From: Candidatus Eiseniibacteriota bacterium
GTDB taxonomy: Bacteria; Joyebacterota; Joyebacteria; Joyebacterales; Joyebacteraceae
DNA: 24,125 nt
NCBI GenBank assembly: GCA_030609605.1
Contig: JAUWBY010000005.1
Location: 1 to 24,125, forward strand
Direction of reading: 5' to 3'
The translations under genes and the position numbers were made by a program. A model generated the notes under the pieces. The model was given only the letters and a program-made list of their open reading frames with translations, did no database searches and was not told the origin of the DNA. Below, piece by piece: positions 13,878 through 23,207 of this stretch. Position 1 is the first letter of the stretch. Each line of letters opens with the position of its first letter.

Positions 13878-16337
13878 ATGCAGAGACATACGGACTTCAC
13901 CCCGCGCGTTCGGCGAGTTCTCTATTTCGCGCGGGAAGAAGCCACGCGTCTTCACCACGACTACCTCGGCACGGAGCACCTTCTGCTCGGCATCGTTCGG
14001 GAGGGTGAGGGTGTCGCGGCGACAGTTCTGCGTGAACTCGCCATCGACCTCGACACCGTGAGAGAGATGGTCGAATCGCACGTTGCTCGCGGCAGCTACG
14101 GCGCTTCCATGAAGGAGACGCAGTGGACTCCGCGCGCCAAGACGGTTCTCGAACTGGCGCGCGAAGAGGCCCGGCTGCTTCACCATCAGTACATCGGAAC
14201 TGAGCACCTGCTCCTGGCGTTGATACGTGAAGGGGACGGAGTTGCGGCGAAGGCGCTCAGAGATCTGGATGTGGACTTGAGGACGGCACGTGAGATGGTG
14301 ATGAAGGTTCTGGGTGGCGGCGGAGGAATCGATGCCGCGGAAGTCCCGACTACCACGCAGACCGAGACCCCCACACTCGACCAGTACGGCAGAGATCTCA
14401 CCGCGATGGCACGGCGAGGGGAGTTGGATCCTGTCATCGGTCGTGCGAATGAGATTGAACGCGTCCTTCAGATTCTCTCACGTCGCAAGAAGAACAACCC
14501 CGTTCTGATCGGCGAGCCTGGAGTTGGAAAGACGGCGATCGTCGAGGGTCTGGCGCAGAAGATAGTGGCCAACGAGGTGCCTGCCACTCTGAAGGACAAG
14601 CGGCTCATCATGCTGGATCTTTCGTCGACGGTCGCGGGAACGAAGTATCGCGGGCAGTTCGAAGAGCGGCTGAAGACCCTCATCAGCGAGATCAGGGAAA
14701 GCGAAGACGTCATTGTCTTCATCGATGAGCTTCACACTATCGTAGGAGCAGGCGGCGCGGAGGGCGCCATCGATGCGGCGAACATGTTGAAGCCCGCTCT
14801 GGCTCGGGGTGAGCTGCAGTGTATCGGGGCGACAACGCTGAATGAATACAGGAAGCACATCGAGAAGGACGGGGCGCTCGAGCGCCGGTTCCAGTCGATC
14901 ATTGTGGATGCGCCGACTGTTGAGGAAACCATCGAGATCCTGAGGGGTCTCAGGTGCAAGTACGAGGAGCATCATCTGGCTGATATCTCCGACGAGGCTC
15001 TTGTGGCCGCCGCGAAACTGGCGGACCGCTATATCTCAGACAGATTTCTGCCCGACAAAGCGATAGACGTGATAGACGAGGCCGGCGCAAGGGCTCGCAT
15101 GGAGATAAGCACGATTCCTCTCGAGGTCCGTGAACTGGAGAAGGCGCTCGACTCCGTCATGGAAGAGAAAAGAGCCGCCAGCGAGTCCCAGGCGTTCGAG
15201 CGGGCAGCCGAACTGAGGGACAGGGAGCGCGACCTCAGAACCAAGCTCGACAGCGCCAGGAAGGAGCTTATCCAGGCGAAGCACGAGAGGAATGCGACCG
15301 TATCGGCTGAAGATGTCGCCGGGGTCGTCGCCTCGATGACGGGCATCCCGGTCAAGAAGTTGGCACAGGAGGAAAGCACAAAACTGCTCCGCATGGAGGA
15401 CGAGCTTCGGAAGCGCGTCGTGGGTCAGGAGGAGGCCCTCACGGAGGTGTCGAAGGCCATCAGGCGGAATCGCGCGGGTCTTCGGGATCCGCGGAGGCCG
15501 ATCGGATCGTTCATCTTCCTGGGACCGACGGGAGTCGGGAAGACCGAACTCGCCCGCACGCTGGCCGCGTTCCTCTTCGAGGACAAGAACTCTCTGGTGC
15601 AGCTCGATATGTCTGAGTATATGGAACGGTTCGCCGTCTCGAGGCTTGTGGGCGCCCCTCCCGGTTACGTGGGATACGATGAGGGCGGTCAGCTTACGGA
15701 GAAGGTGCGCCGGCGACCGTACTCGGTCGTTCTCTTTGATGAAATCGAGAAAGCGCATCCGGATGTTTTCAATATTCTCCTGCAGGTGCTGGAGGATGGA
15801 CAGCTGACTGACAGCTTCGGACGCGTGGTCGACTTCAGAAACACGGTTATCATCATGACGTCGAACGTCGGCGCGAGGGACATCGCGCGGCGCGGAGGCA
15901 TCGGTTTCCAGCAGGACGAGAACACGGATAGCGCCTACGCTCAGATGAAAGGCAAAGTGACCGAGGAACTGAAAAGGGTCTTCAATCCCGAGTTTCTCAA
16001 TCGTGTTGACGCTTCCATAGTGTTCCATCCGCTTGGTGTCGACGAGATGCGGCTTATCGTCGACATACTTCTTGAGGAGGTTGGAACAAGGTTGGAGGAG
16101 TCCGGTATCAGTCTCAAGATCAGCGATGCGTCCAAGGAACTACTGATCGAGAAGGGCTTCGATTCCGCGTTCGGAGCGAGGCCCATAAGGCGTGCGATTC
16201 AACGCTACCTTGAGGACCCACTCGCTGACGAGATCCTTAAGGGACGTTTTGATAAGGGTGGTCCCGTGAGCGTCGAGCGCAAGGGAGACGAACTGACCTT
16301 CCGTGCGTCGCGCAAGCGGGCGAAGACGGCTGCGTAG
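13878..16337 (+). CDS. clpC: ATP-dependent Clp protease ATP-binding subunit ClpC
   Basis: 819 residues, like Bacillus ClpC (810). AAA+ unfoldase that feeds tagged proteins to ClpP. Two N-terminal Clp repeats (~5-145: ...LHHDYLGTEHLLLGIVREGEGVAA and its copy LHHQYIGTEHLLLALIREGDGVAA). First AAA module with Walker A GEPGVGKT at 212-219 and VIVFIDELHT. A short M-domain with the UVR-type motif FERAAELRDRERDL separates ClpC from ClpB (long M-domain) and ClpA (none). Second AAA module with Walker A GPTGVGKT at 549-556 and VVLFDEIEKAHP. IGF at 675-677 is the ClpP-docking tripeptide, so a ClpP partner is expected elsewhere. GGAGGGG SD at 13868-13874; 24-nt gap after mcsB, hence one operon. Confidence 0.97.
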   Translation: MQRHTDFTPRVRRVLYFAREEATRLHHDYLGTEHLLLGIVREGEGVAATVLRELAIDLDTVREMVESHVARGSYGASMKETQWTPRAKTVLELAREEARLLHHQYIGTEHLLLALIREGDGVAAKALRDLDVDLRTAREMVMKVLGGGGGIDAAEVPTTTQTETPTLDQYGRDLTAMARRGELDPVIGRANEIERVLQILSRRKKNNPVLIGEPGVGKTAIVEGLAQKIVANEVPATLKDKRLIMLDLSSTVAGTKYRGQFEERLKTLISEIRESEDVIVFIDELHTIVGAGGAEGAIDAANMLKPALARGELQCIGATTLNEYRKHIEKDGALERRFQSIIVDAPTVEETIEILRGLRCKYEEHHLADISDEALVAAAKLADRYISDRFLPDKAIDVIDEAGARARMEISTIPLEVRELEKALDSVMEEKRAASESQAFERAAELRDRERDLRTKLDSARKELIQAKHERNATVSAEDVAGVVASMTGIPVKKLAQEESTKLLRMEDELRKRVVGQEEALTEVSKAIRRNRAGLRDPRRPIGSFIFLGPTGVGKTELARTLAAFLFEDKNSLVQLDMSEYMERFAVSRLVGAPPGYVGYDEGGQLTEKVRRRPYSVVLFDEIEKAHPDVFNILLQVLEDGQLTDSFGRVVDFRNTVIIMTSNVGARDIARRGGIGFQQDENTDSAYAQMKGKVTEELKRVFNPEFLNRVDASIVFHPLGVDEMRLIVDILLEEVGTRLEESGISLKISDASKELLIEKGFDSAFGARPIRRAIQRYLEDPLADEILKGRFDKGGPVSVERKGDELTFRASRKRAKTAA

Positions 16338-16356
16338 CGCCCGTGAACGCGGGCGC
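16337..16356 (+). terminator. GC stem-loop at the clpC stop, possible terminator
   Basis: GCGCCCG (16337-16343), a 6-nt loop TGAACG, and CGGGCGC (16350-16356): a perfect 7-bp stem that begins on the last base of the clpC stop codon. No T-run follows, so intrinsic termination is doubtful; RNA 3'-end protection or pausing is possible. Confidence 0.35.
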
Positions 16357-16525
16357 CGCGGCAACGTGGACGCCGGCGGCCGGCATTTGCCGTAGACAGA
16401 TATGTGTACCGGAACTGACGCCGGCAAGGACCGGCGTGGGGTCCGGATAGGTTTGCGAATAGAGCAGTCACACCGATCTGCCGGCTTCTCGTTGCCACTA
16501 CTCTCCGGATGAGAGATATCCTGCC
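16357..16525 (+). other. GC-rich spacer between clpC and tamB with inverted repeats
   Basis: Contains ACGCCGG-CAAGGA-CCGGCGT at 16418-16437 (perfect 7-bp stem) and a cluster of GCCGGC half-sites at 16370-16384 with a CGGC-ATTT-GCCG mini-hairpin. TTGCCA at 16492-16497 and GATATC at 16515-16520 are 17 nt apart and loosely promoter-like, but would put the start of RNA almost at the tamB ATG. No gene is seen. Confidence 0.4.
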
Positions 16526-19500
16526 ATGAGACACCGCCGCTGGGTAGTTGTCCTCGCAATCATCGTAATCGCCGTGTTGCCGGCATTGTACCTGGGACTC
16601 AGAATCGCTGCGCGAAGGCCGACTGTGAAGCTGGCTCTTCTATCGCGAGTGATGCCATTTGTCGGCGGCGAAGTAAGCGTGGGCGAGGTCGATTTCGGTC
16701 TTGCATCGCTGACCGCAAGCGACGTTCGGATCGTGTCGGAGGACGGCAGTTCCGTCTTCATCCCATATGCCAGCGCAAGCGTGAGCTATGCCAAGCTCAT
16801 CGGAAGCGGCTTCGATCCAAAGCGAAGTCTGGACGTGGTGATAGTGAACGCGCCCGTGATTACGGTTCGCGTTGATCCCCGAGACACGCTTGGAGTGCAG
16901 AACGACCATGTTTCGCGTCTTCATCAGTACGCGCGCATGCTTCCGAACTACTTGGGGGTCTCGGATGCGACGGTTGTCCTCGAAGATATGGAGACGGGGA
17001 ACGTACTCGAGGTGTCCGGACTTGATCTCCTGCTCGAACGGACACATGCAGACAGTTTCAGAGGCGGAGTCACGGCCAGTTGTCTAGGAGCTTCCGACAA
17101 TATCGCCGCTGACATCGTATGGGACCTCGATTCGCCAATTCTCGAAGTGACCATCGACCTGAAGGAAGCAAAACTCCGGCCGCGGCTTCCGTTGATGAAC
17201 TCCCTGCCGTTCAGTCCCGTGAGCGGGTGGCTGCAGGCGGACGTCGTCTTGAGAGTCGCTGCTGAGATGGGGGTGGATCTCAAGTGTGATCTGAGTCTGA
17301 CTGATGCGGTTTTCGAACTGGATGCTGTGCCTGAAGCGCTGACCGTTGACGAAGGCGGCTGTTCGTATGAATCCGGTCTCCTGGACATCACTGGTCTCAC
17401 GGGGAAGTGGAGAGGGGGTGCGGTGAGAGCAGCCGGTCGGCTCGATCTGGACCGTGGTCTGTTCGACGACCTGAGCATCCGGGCCGAGTCGCTGGATCTG
17501 GGCGATCCGGTATCCCTCCCGTGTGGGTCTGTTTCGCTTGCTGGACGAGCCGATGTGAGGGTCACCATAGATGGACCGTTCGCTGATCCGATGCTGGCTT
17601 TCGAAGTCAACTCCAGAGAACTGAATGTGGAGACCGTCAACGCCTACGACGTTCTGTCGAGAGGAGAACTCCGGTCAGGCAGAATCGAGCTCTCGCAATT
17701 CGTCGCCACCGTTTTCGGTGGAGACCTAATGCTGAGTGGGTGGATTGACGGTCTCGGTGCCGGCGAGTCACCCGATTTCAGTGTGGTTGGAGAACTCCTC
17801 TCGGCCGATCTTGAGGGCTTCCCGGGGACGCGAACTCCTGAGTATGCGGCCGGCACGATCTCGCTCTGCGACTTCGTGGTAACCGGAAGCGCGGAATCGA
17901 TCGAGGTCGAGTCTCCTGTTCGCTGGTCGAGCGTGATCCTGGGTCCCGTAGCGCTGGGATCGGGCGTCGGTCGCGTGCTTCTCGATGATGACGTGCTTCA
18001 CGTGACGCTGGGATCTCCAGGCAGAGGCTATTCGTTGTCCGGTGAGGTCAGTGATCTTCTGGCGACGCCGCGCGTTAATCTGGAACTCCTGCTGTCGGGC
18101 CTCCGGGTCGACTCGCTGCTGTACGGCGAGGTTGGTACACTGATGCCGGTATCTCTGGACGGCCCGCTCCGGATCTCAGGCGATCTCGGGTCAGCGGCGA
18201 TCGATGGCATCGTTGGTGTGACTGGAGAGGACGGCGCGGCCAACGTGCGCGTGGCGGGCCGTATGCGTGGCGATGCGGATCGGCGCGTGCTGGAGCTGTC
18301 GCTCGGATCGGACGATGCGGTTGTGCGGGGTGTGGATCTGACACTCCGCGCAGATGTTGTGATAGGTGAGGATGAGATCGTTCTGTCTCGCCTCGATCTT
18401 GGCGACTACGCAGAAGCCGAGGGATCGGTGAGCCTGAAGGGTGGCGACCTGATGAGGGGGAGTCTCGTGGTGTCCGAGGCTCCGCTGAGGGATCTGTTCA
18501 CGCTTGCGACTGGATCCGAGCCTCCGGATCAGCTCGACGGGCTGGTGTTTGCCGCGATCTCGGGTAGGGGAGAGATCGGGAACCCATCAGTCACCGTTCA
18601 GATCCAGGTGGCCAACGCCACCGTGGGATCGGTGGAGAACCTGGATGGAGCAGTCGTGGCAGCGCTCACCGACGGGACGATCGATCTCAGGGAGCTGACC
18701 GTCCGGGAGTCGGGTCGGATGATGCTGTCGACTCAGGGGACAATCGTGCCCGGTGGTGAGTTGGCTCTCTCCGTGCGGGGTGAGGATATCCCCGGGCCAC
18801 TTCTCGGCGGCGGGATCGAGACTGGGTTTGATCTCTCTGCTGGAGTGGGTGGCACGACGAACAAACCGAATTTCGACGCGCTTGTAGAATCAACCGATGG
18901 AGAATTCCTCGGTGTTCGTTTCGACAAGTTCGCGGCCCGTATCACTGGGGTGGCCGGACAGATCCGAATAGACCGACTCGCGTTCGAGCGGGATCGATCG
19001 TACAGGGTGACGGTCAATGGGTGGGCGCCTTTGAGGGCGATCAGCCATCCCATGAGCGAGGAGGAGGGAGAGATCACCATCGAAGTTGATGGTGATCCAC
19101 TGGCTCTTCTCGGAGAGTTCTCGTCGCTTGCAGACATCTCAGATGGATCGGGCAGAATGACGCTTCATCTTGCAGGGAACCGCAGCGGATTCACGGTGGC
19201 GAGGGCGGAACTCGATGCAACAGCGTCATCGGCCAGGACGACCGATGTCTTCAGGGAACTTCGCGATGTGCGCGTCCGAGTCAGCGTGACTGACGGCAGG
19301 CTGCATTCGGGAATAGTCGAAGCGCTCTCCGGAGGGCGCCATCTGAAGCTGGAAAGCCGTAGGGACTGCGCCGTGGATGGTCGGATGCTGCCACGGCTTG
19401 TGATAGCCGGTGTTGATCTGGGTGTGCTCGCTCTGACAACCGACGCGGCCGGTGTGGAAGTGTCGGTTTCCGGGCTGATGGAGCCAGGCACTGTCGGAAA

Positions 19501-20560
19501 GGCCGTGGCGAAGGGGCGGGGAGACGCGGCGGCATTTCTGATCGCGGGCCCGCCGGCGCATCCTCTCCTCTGGGGAGAACTGACCTTCTCGGATATGTCG
19601 TTTACCTACCCGTTCAGTAGGGACTCTGGAAGGACGGGCAGTTTTCTCTCGCGGGCCATGTGGGATCTGAGGATGACTGTGGGTAGAAACCTCTGGTATC
19701 GCAGGACGAATGTGTCGATGAAGCTGGACAGGGACACTTGGCTCGATTTCGTGGGTGTCCCGGAAGATCACACGATGTGCGTGTCCGGGCGAGTATCGGC
19801 GTCCCGAGGCGCGGTAGAGTATCTCCAGGCGGATCTCAAGGTGAGGACTGCCTTCATAGATTTCCCCGCGTTCTGTGAGCCGCCGCGCTTCTACGTGGAA
19901 GCCACAACGCACGTGGCGGACGGTACAGAGATAACACTGACAGTTGAGTCCGATGAAGTCGCAGGCGCGTTCCTTGCGTCCACCGGAACGGTTCTCGATG
20001 AGAGCACGATCAGGCTTGCTTCGGACGATCCGGACGACATTACACAAGAGGACGTTCTTGCCAGACTGACGTACGGAGTTGCGTACGAGACGCTGGAGGG
20101 TGAGGAGGTGCGGGCGCTTGAGCGGAGAAGGGCGCTGGGTGTTGTGGCCACGCAGGTAGGTGGTATGGTCGTGCGACCACTCCTTGCGCCCGTTGAAGGG
20201 CGCATCAAGCGTGCGCTCCACCTCGATCTTGTCCGGATAGACGTGGATTTCATCGAGTACTTTCTAGCCCAGCTCGACCAGTGGCGCGCCCAGGAGGACG
20301 CCGGACAATACCAGCCGTTCCTCTCTGATTCCCGCTTGACACTGGGCAAGTACGTACATCAGGACTGGCTCGTTTCCTACACCGGCGAGGCGGAGAGCTA
20401 CGATGTCGGCATCAGCGAGCGCCGACTCGGAGTGCAGCACGAGCTTGGGATTGAATACGAGGTGTCCCGCAATACGTCTCTCTCTCTGAGTATGGTTGTC
20501 GATCCGTCGCTCAGTGGGTGGGACAGGCGAATCTCCATCGAGAACCGATTCGAATTCTAG
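16526..20560 (+). CDS. tamB: TamB-like (DUF490/AsmA superfamily) envelope-spanning protein
   Basis: 1344 residues, close to the 1259 of E. coli TamB. N-terminal signal anchor (~6-27: VVVLAIIVIAVLPALYLGL) then a very long series of beta-rich repeats with amphipathic strands (for example LSRLDLGDYAEAEGSVSLKGGDL, DLRELTVRESGRMMLSTQG), as expected for a beta-taco groove spanning the periplasm. The C-terminal ~250 residues fit the TamB domain: ITQEDVLARLTYGV, GKYVHQDWLVSYTGEAE, and a terminal IENRFEF ending in Phe. TamB-type proteins are linked to outer-membrane protein insertion and to phospholipid transport between membranes. bamA follows at once and no tamA is seen, so partnership with BamA is inferred. 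SD is weak (GAGAG at 16511). Family call is confident; exact substrate is unknown. Confidence 0.9.
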   Translation: MRHRRWVVVLAIIVIAVLPALYLGLRIAARRPTVKLALLSRVMPFVGGEVSVGEVDFGLASLTASDVRIVSEDGSSVFIPYASASVSYAKLIGSGFDPKRSLDVVIVNAPVITVRVDPRDTLGVQNDHVSRLHQYARMLPNYLGVSDATVVLEDMETGNVLEVSGLDLLLERTHADSFRGGVTASCLGASDNIAADIVWDLDSPILEVTIDLKEAKLRPRLPLMNSLPFSPVSGWLQADVVLRVAAEMGVDLKCDLSLTDAVFELDAVPEALTVDEGGCSYESGLLDITGLTGKWRGGAVRAAGRLDLDRGLFDDLSIRAESLDLGDPVSLPCGSVSLAGRADVRVTIDGPFADPMLAFEVNSRELNVETVNAYDVLSRGELRSGRIELSQFVATVFGGDLMLSGWIDGLGAGESPDFSVVGELLSADLEGFPGTRTPEYAAGTISLCDFVVTGSAESIEVESPVRWSSVILGPVALGSGVGRVLLDDDVLHVTLGSPGRGYSLSGEVSDLLATPRVNLELLLSGLRVDSLLYGEVGTLMPVSLDGPLRISGDLGSAAIDGIVGVTGEDGAANVRVAGRMRGDADRRVLELSLGSDDAVVRGVDLTLRADVVIGEDEIVLSRLDLGDYAEAEGSVSLKGGDLMRGSLVVSEAPLRDLFTLATGSEPPDQLDGLVFAAISGRGEIGNPSVTVQIQVANATVGSVENLDGAVVAALTDGTIDLRELTVRESGRMMLSTQGTIVPGGELALSVRGEDIPGPLLGGGIETGFDLSAGVGGTTNKPNFDALVESTDGEFLGVRFDKFAARITGVAGQIRIDRLAFERDRSYRVTVNGWAPLRAISHPMSEEEGEITIEVDGDPLALLGEFSSLADISDGSGRMTLHLAGNRSGFTVARAELDATASSARTTDVFRELRDVRVRVSVTDGRLHSGIVEALSGGRHLKLESRRDCAVDGRMLPRLVIAGVDLGVLALTTDAAGVEVSVSGLMEPGTVGKAVAKGRGDAAAFLIAGPPAHPLLWGELTFSDMSFTYPFSRDSGRTGSFLSRAMWDLRMTVGRNLWYRRTNVSMKLDRDTWLDFVGVPEDHTMCVSGRVSASRGAVEYLQADLKVRTAFIDFPAFCEPPRFYVEATTHVADGTEITLTVESDEVAGAFLASTGTVLDESTIRLASDDPDDITQEDVLARLTYGVAYETLEGEEVRALERRRALGVVATQVGGMVVRPLLAPVEGRIKRALHLDLVRIDVDFIEYFLAQLDQWRAQEDAGQYQPFLSDSRLTLGKYVHQDWLVSYTGEAESYDVGISERRLGVQHELGIEYEVSRNTSLSLSMVVDPSLSGWDRRISIENRFEF

Positions 20561-20676
20561 TCCTCGAGACCGGTGCCTTGATCTACTTGGGGCGCAGTCT
20601 TGCGAGCCGCCCGCGGGTTCATCGGATGTGCTGTAACTGATTGACGGACCGCCGGTTTCAGCCCTACTGGTTTTCA

Positions 20677-20705
20677 TTTACAGCTCCTCTGCCATGTGCT
20701 AGCAT
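20677..20705 (+). promoter_or_regulatory. Candidate sigma70-type promoter of bamA
   Basis: -35 TTTACA (20677-20682), 17-nt spacer, and -10 TAGCAT (20700-20705) preceded by TGC, an extended -10. The start of RNA is expected near 20712, about 27 nt ahead of ATG 20739. It is the best promoter match seen in the window and sits in the 178-nt tamB-bamA gap. Confidence 0.5.
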
Positions 20706-20738
20706 GCGCGAACGGTATACCCTATTGGAGGTACACTC

Positions 20739-23156
20739 ATGCTTCGATGGATCATTGTTCCATTCTGTTGTTGTTTTATCTTGATCGCCTTTCTGGGGGG
20801 CACACCGGCACGCGCGCAGGTCGTGAGTGAGGTCGTCGTGGAGGGAAACGAGCACGTCAGCCGCGACAGAATCCTTCTGCTGTTCGGGATGGTGATCAAC
20901 GATGAGTTCACCACTGAGGGAGTGCGTGAGGGCATTAGGCGACTGTACGAGACAGGCACCTTCTCAGACGTCCAAGTATATGCAGAGGAAGTTGAAGAGG
21001 GAACGCTCCGTTTCGTGATTGCAGTTCAGGAACGTCCGAGGATCTCATCTGTTGATATCACAGGCAACGACGGCCTGAGCCGTGCCGATATTGAATCGGT
21101 GCTCAGAGTGGAGCGGGGGATCTCGTTCGATTCGAGCAGGCTTGAGGATTCCAGGGTCGCAGTTCTCGATCTGTACGAGAGCAAGGGGTACTTGGGGGCA
21201 TCAGTTGACGTTTCCGTCGAGGACCTTTCCGGGAACAACGTGCGAGTGGTCGTCCGCATCGATGAAGGTATCAGGGTCCTCGTGAAGCGGATCGAGTTCC
21301 GCGGCGGGTCCATTCAGGACAGCGAGCTCAAAGATGTGATAGAGACCAAGGAAGACCGGTTGTGGAGGAATTCCTACCTCGACAAGGCTGTGTTGGAAGA
21401 CGATCTGTTCAGAATCGAGGATCGCTATCGGGCCGAGGGCTACATAGATGCCAAGGTCACCGGCTACGAGACGGTCTACGAAAAAGATGGCAAGAGAGCC
21501 ATCATCACGATCCTGATTGACGAGGGTGATCTCTACACGGTCTCCGATGTCGAGTGGGTGGGAGCGTCCGGTTTCGCCGAGGATGCGCTCCGCGATCTGA
21601 CGAGCATACGCAGCGGGGACATTTACTCCCCGGAGGATGCGGAGAAGATCATCCAGGATGCCCGTTCATGGTACGGAGAGCGTGGATACGTCCATGTGAG
21701 GATATACCGACAGGAGGACATCGAGTCGGGGAGTCGCGTGAGACTTCTGTTCCACGTCGACGAAGATGAACCGGCGCGCGTCGGCCACATTCACATCGTA
21801 GGGAACACTCGGACCAACGAAAAGGTGATAAGGCGCCAGCTCACGATCAAACCGGGAGATCTGTACAGAGCGTCGGAGGTGGTTGCGAGCCAGCACAGGG
21901 TAGCCAACCTCGGGTTCTTCGATCCGTACAGCCCTCGAGTGGAGTTCACCGACAGCGCGAATCCGGACGACATAGATCTCGTGTTCAGGGTCAAGGAAAT
22001 CCAGACGGGTCGAGCCGGCGTCGGCGTCTCCCACACAAGCGAGAAGGGCATCGTCGGTTTTCTCGAGCTTTCGGAGGGAAACCTGTTCGGCAGCGGTAGG
22101 CACCTCGATCTCAAGTGGGAGTTCGGCGCGAAGAACACGGAAATCGTGCTCGGCTTTACCGAGCCGTGGTTCATGGACAGAAACCTGTCCGTTGGTTTTG
22201 ATGTCTACGACACCAGCGACAAGCACACATATGGACTTCTGGACGATGACTTCTATAAGAGTGCCTTCAGTGACTCGGACGCGCAGGGCGAGATATGGGA
22301 ACTCGAGGATCCGAATGAGTCCCGTCGCTACGTTGTAGAGAGGGAACGGCGGGGAGGCGACATCCGCGTCGGGTGGCCGTTCATGGGGTCGCGCAATACG
22401 ATGCTCTACACGAAGTACACTCTCGAGCAAGTGAAGCTCTACGAGTACGGCGAGCTGAGCACACCCGTCTATGAGGACACGACATCGGTCGTCGATCACT
22501 ACGACACTGAGGAGTTCGTGAAGTTCGATGATGGATGGGAGTGGAGAAGCGGACTCACGACCACGCTGTCCCGACGGACCACGGACCGGCGTTTCCATCC
22601 TCGCCAGGGCAGTTACAGTCGGTTCACAGTCGATCTCGTCGGTGGGGTGTTCGGTGGTGATGTCGAGTATCAGCGGTACATCTTTGAGGCAAGGAAGTAC
22701 GTCCCGGCCTTCTGGAACACAACGCTGATGATCCGTAGTCGTGCCGGTGTCGTTACCGGCTACGGGGACCCGAGCACGGTGCCGGACGACACGAGATTCG
22801 AGCTTGGTGGCGTCGGCTTGTACGGAGTTCGTGGGTACAAGGACAGGTCCATTCTGCCGGCAGGCCGTGAGCTCTACGGCGGTCGCACGATGCTCATCGG
22901 TTCGGCCGAGCTCAAGTACCCAATCATCGAAGGCCGGGGGTCGATCCCGATCTATGTGCTTGGATTCGTAGATGCCGGCAACACATGGGAGAGCATGGAA
23001 GATACGCACCCGTCCGTGCTCTATTGGGGAGCGGGAATCGGAGTCCGTGTTGAGGTCCCGGTTTTCGGCAGTATGGGCGTCGACGTGGGATACGGATTCG
23101 ATGAGGAACTCGGCGGAGAGTGGGAGGTCCACTATCGCTTCGGGATGGGTTTCTAG
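20739..23156 (+). CDS. bamA: Outer-membrane protein assembly factor BamA
   Basis: 805 residues (E. coli 810). Signal peptide 1-26, cleaved after ARA. Five POTRA domains can be counted: ~27-99, 100-177, 178-265, 266-345 and 346-422, each starting with a strand ending in VEGNEHV, ITGNDGL, FRGGSI, WVGASGF or IVGNTRT. The C-terminal 16-strand barrel spans ~424-805, with the conserved loop-6 motif in its VRGY form at 697-700 (E. coli VRGF) and a terminal Phe as in outer-membrane proteins. It folds and inserts beta-barrels with BamD. An acidic, variable insertion (~500-520, DDDFYKSAFSDSDAQGE) probably forms a surface loop. Unusual run of three Cys inside the signal peptide (10-12), removed on cleavage. 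Strong SD GGAGGT 20727-20732. Order bamA-skp-lpxD matches E. coli. Confidence 0.97.
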   Translation: MLRWIIVPFCCCFILIAFLGGTPARAQVVSEVVVEGNEHVSRDRILLLFGMVINDEFTTEGVREGIRRLYETGTFSDVQVYAEEVEEGTLRFVIAVQERPRISSVDITGNDGLSRADIESVLRVERGISFDSSRLEDSRVAVLDLYESKGYLGASVDVSVEDLSGNNVRVVVRIDEGIRVLVKRIEFRGGSIQDSELKDVIETKEDRLWRNSYLDKAVLEDDLFRIEDRYRAEGYIDAKVTGYETVYEKDGKRAIITILIDEGDLYTVSDVEWVGASGFAEDALRDLTSIRSGDIYSPEDAEKIIQDARSWYGERGYVHVRIYRQEDIESGSRVRLLFHVDEDEPARVGHIHIVGNTRTNEKVIRRQLTIKPGDLYRASEVVASQHRVANLGFFDPYSPRVEFTDSANPDDIDLVFRVKEIQTGRAGVGVSHTSEKGIVGFLELSEGNLFGSGRHLDLKWEFGAKNTEIVLGFTEPWFMDRNLSVGFDVYDTSDKHTYGLLDDDFYKSAFSDSDAQGEIWELEDPNESRRYVVERERRGGDIRVGWPFMGSRNTMLYTKYTLEQVKLYEYGELSTPVYEDTTSVVDHYDTEEFVKFDDGWEWRSGLTTTLSRRTTDRRFHPRQGSYSRFTVDLVGGVFGGDVEYQRYIFEARKYVPAFWNTTLMIRSRAGVVTGYGDPSTVPDDTRFELGGVGLYGVRGYKDRSILPAGRELYGGRTMLIGSAELKYPIIEGRGSIPIYVLGFVDAGNTWESMEDTHPSVLYWGAGIGVRVEVPVFGSMGVDVGYGFDEELGGEWEVHYRFGMGF

Positions 23157-23207
23157 CAACTCGCCGCGAGCAGGCGGCATCACGCCAGGACAACACAGGA
23201 GGTTCCA

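Noticed and set aside
19226..20221. Minus-strand open frame of 331 codons opposite tamB
   Set aside because: Antisense to a well-supported TamB; the Arg/His-rich translation has no family resemblance.
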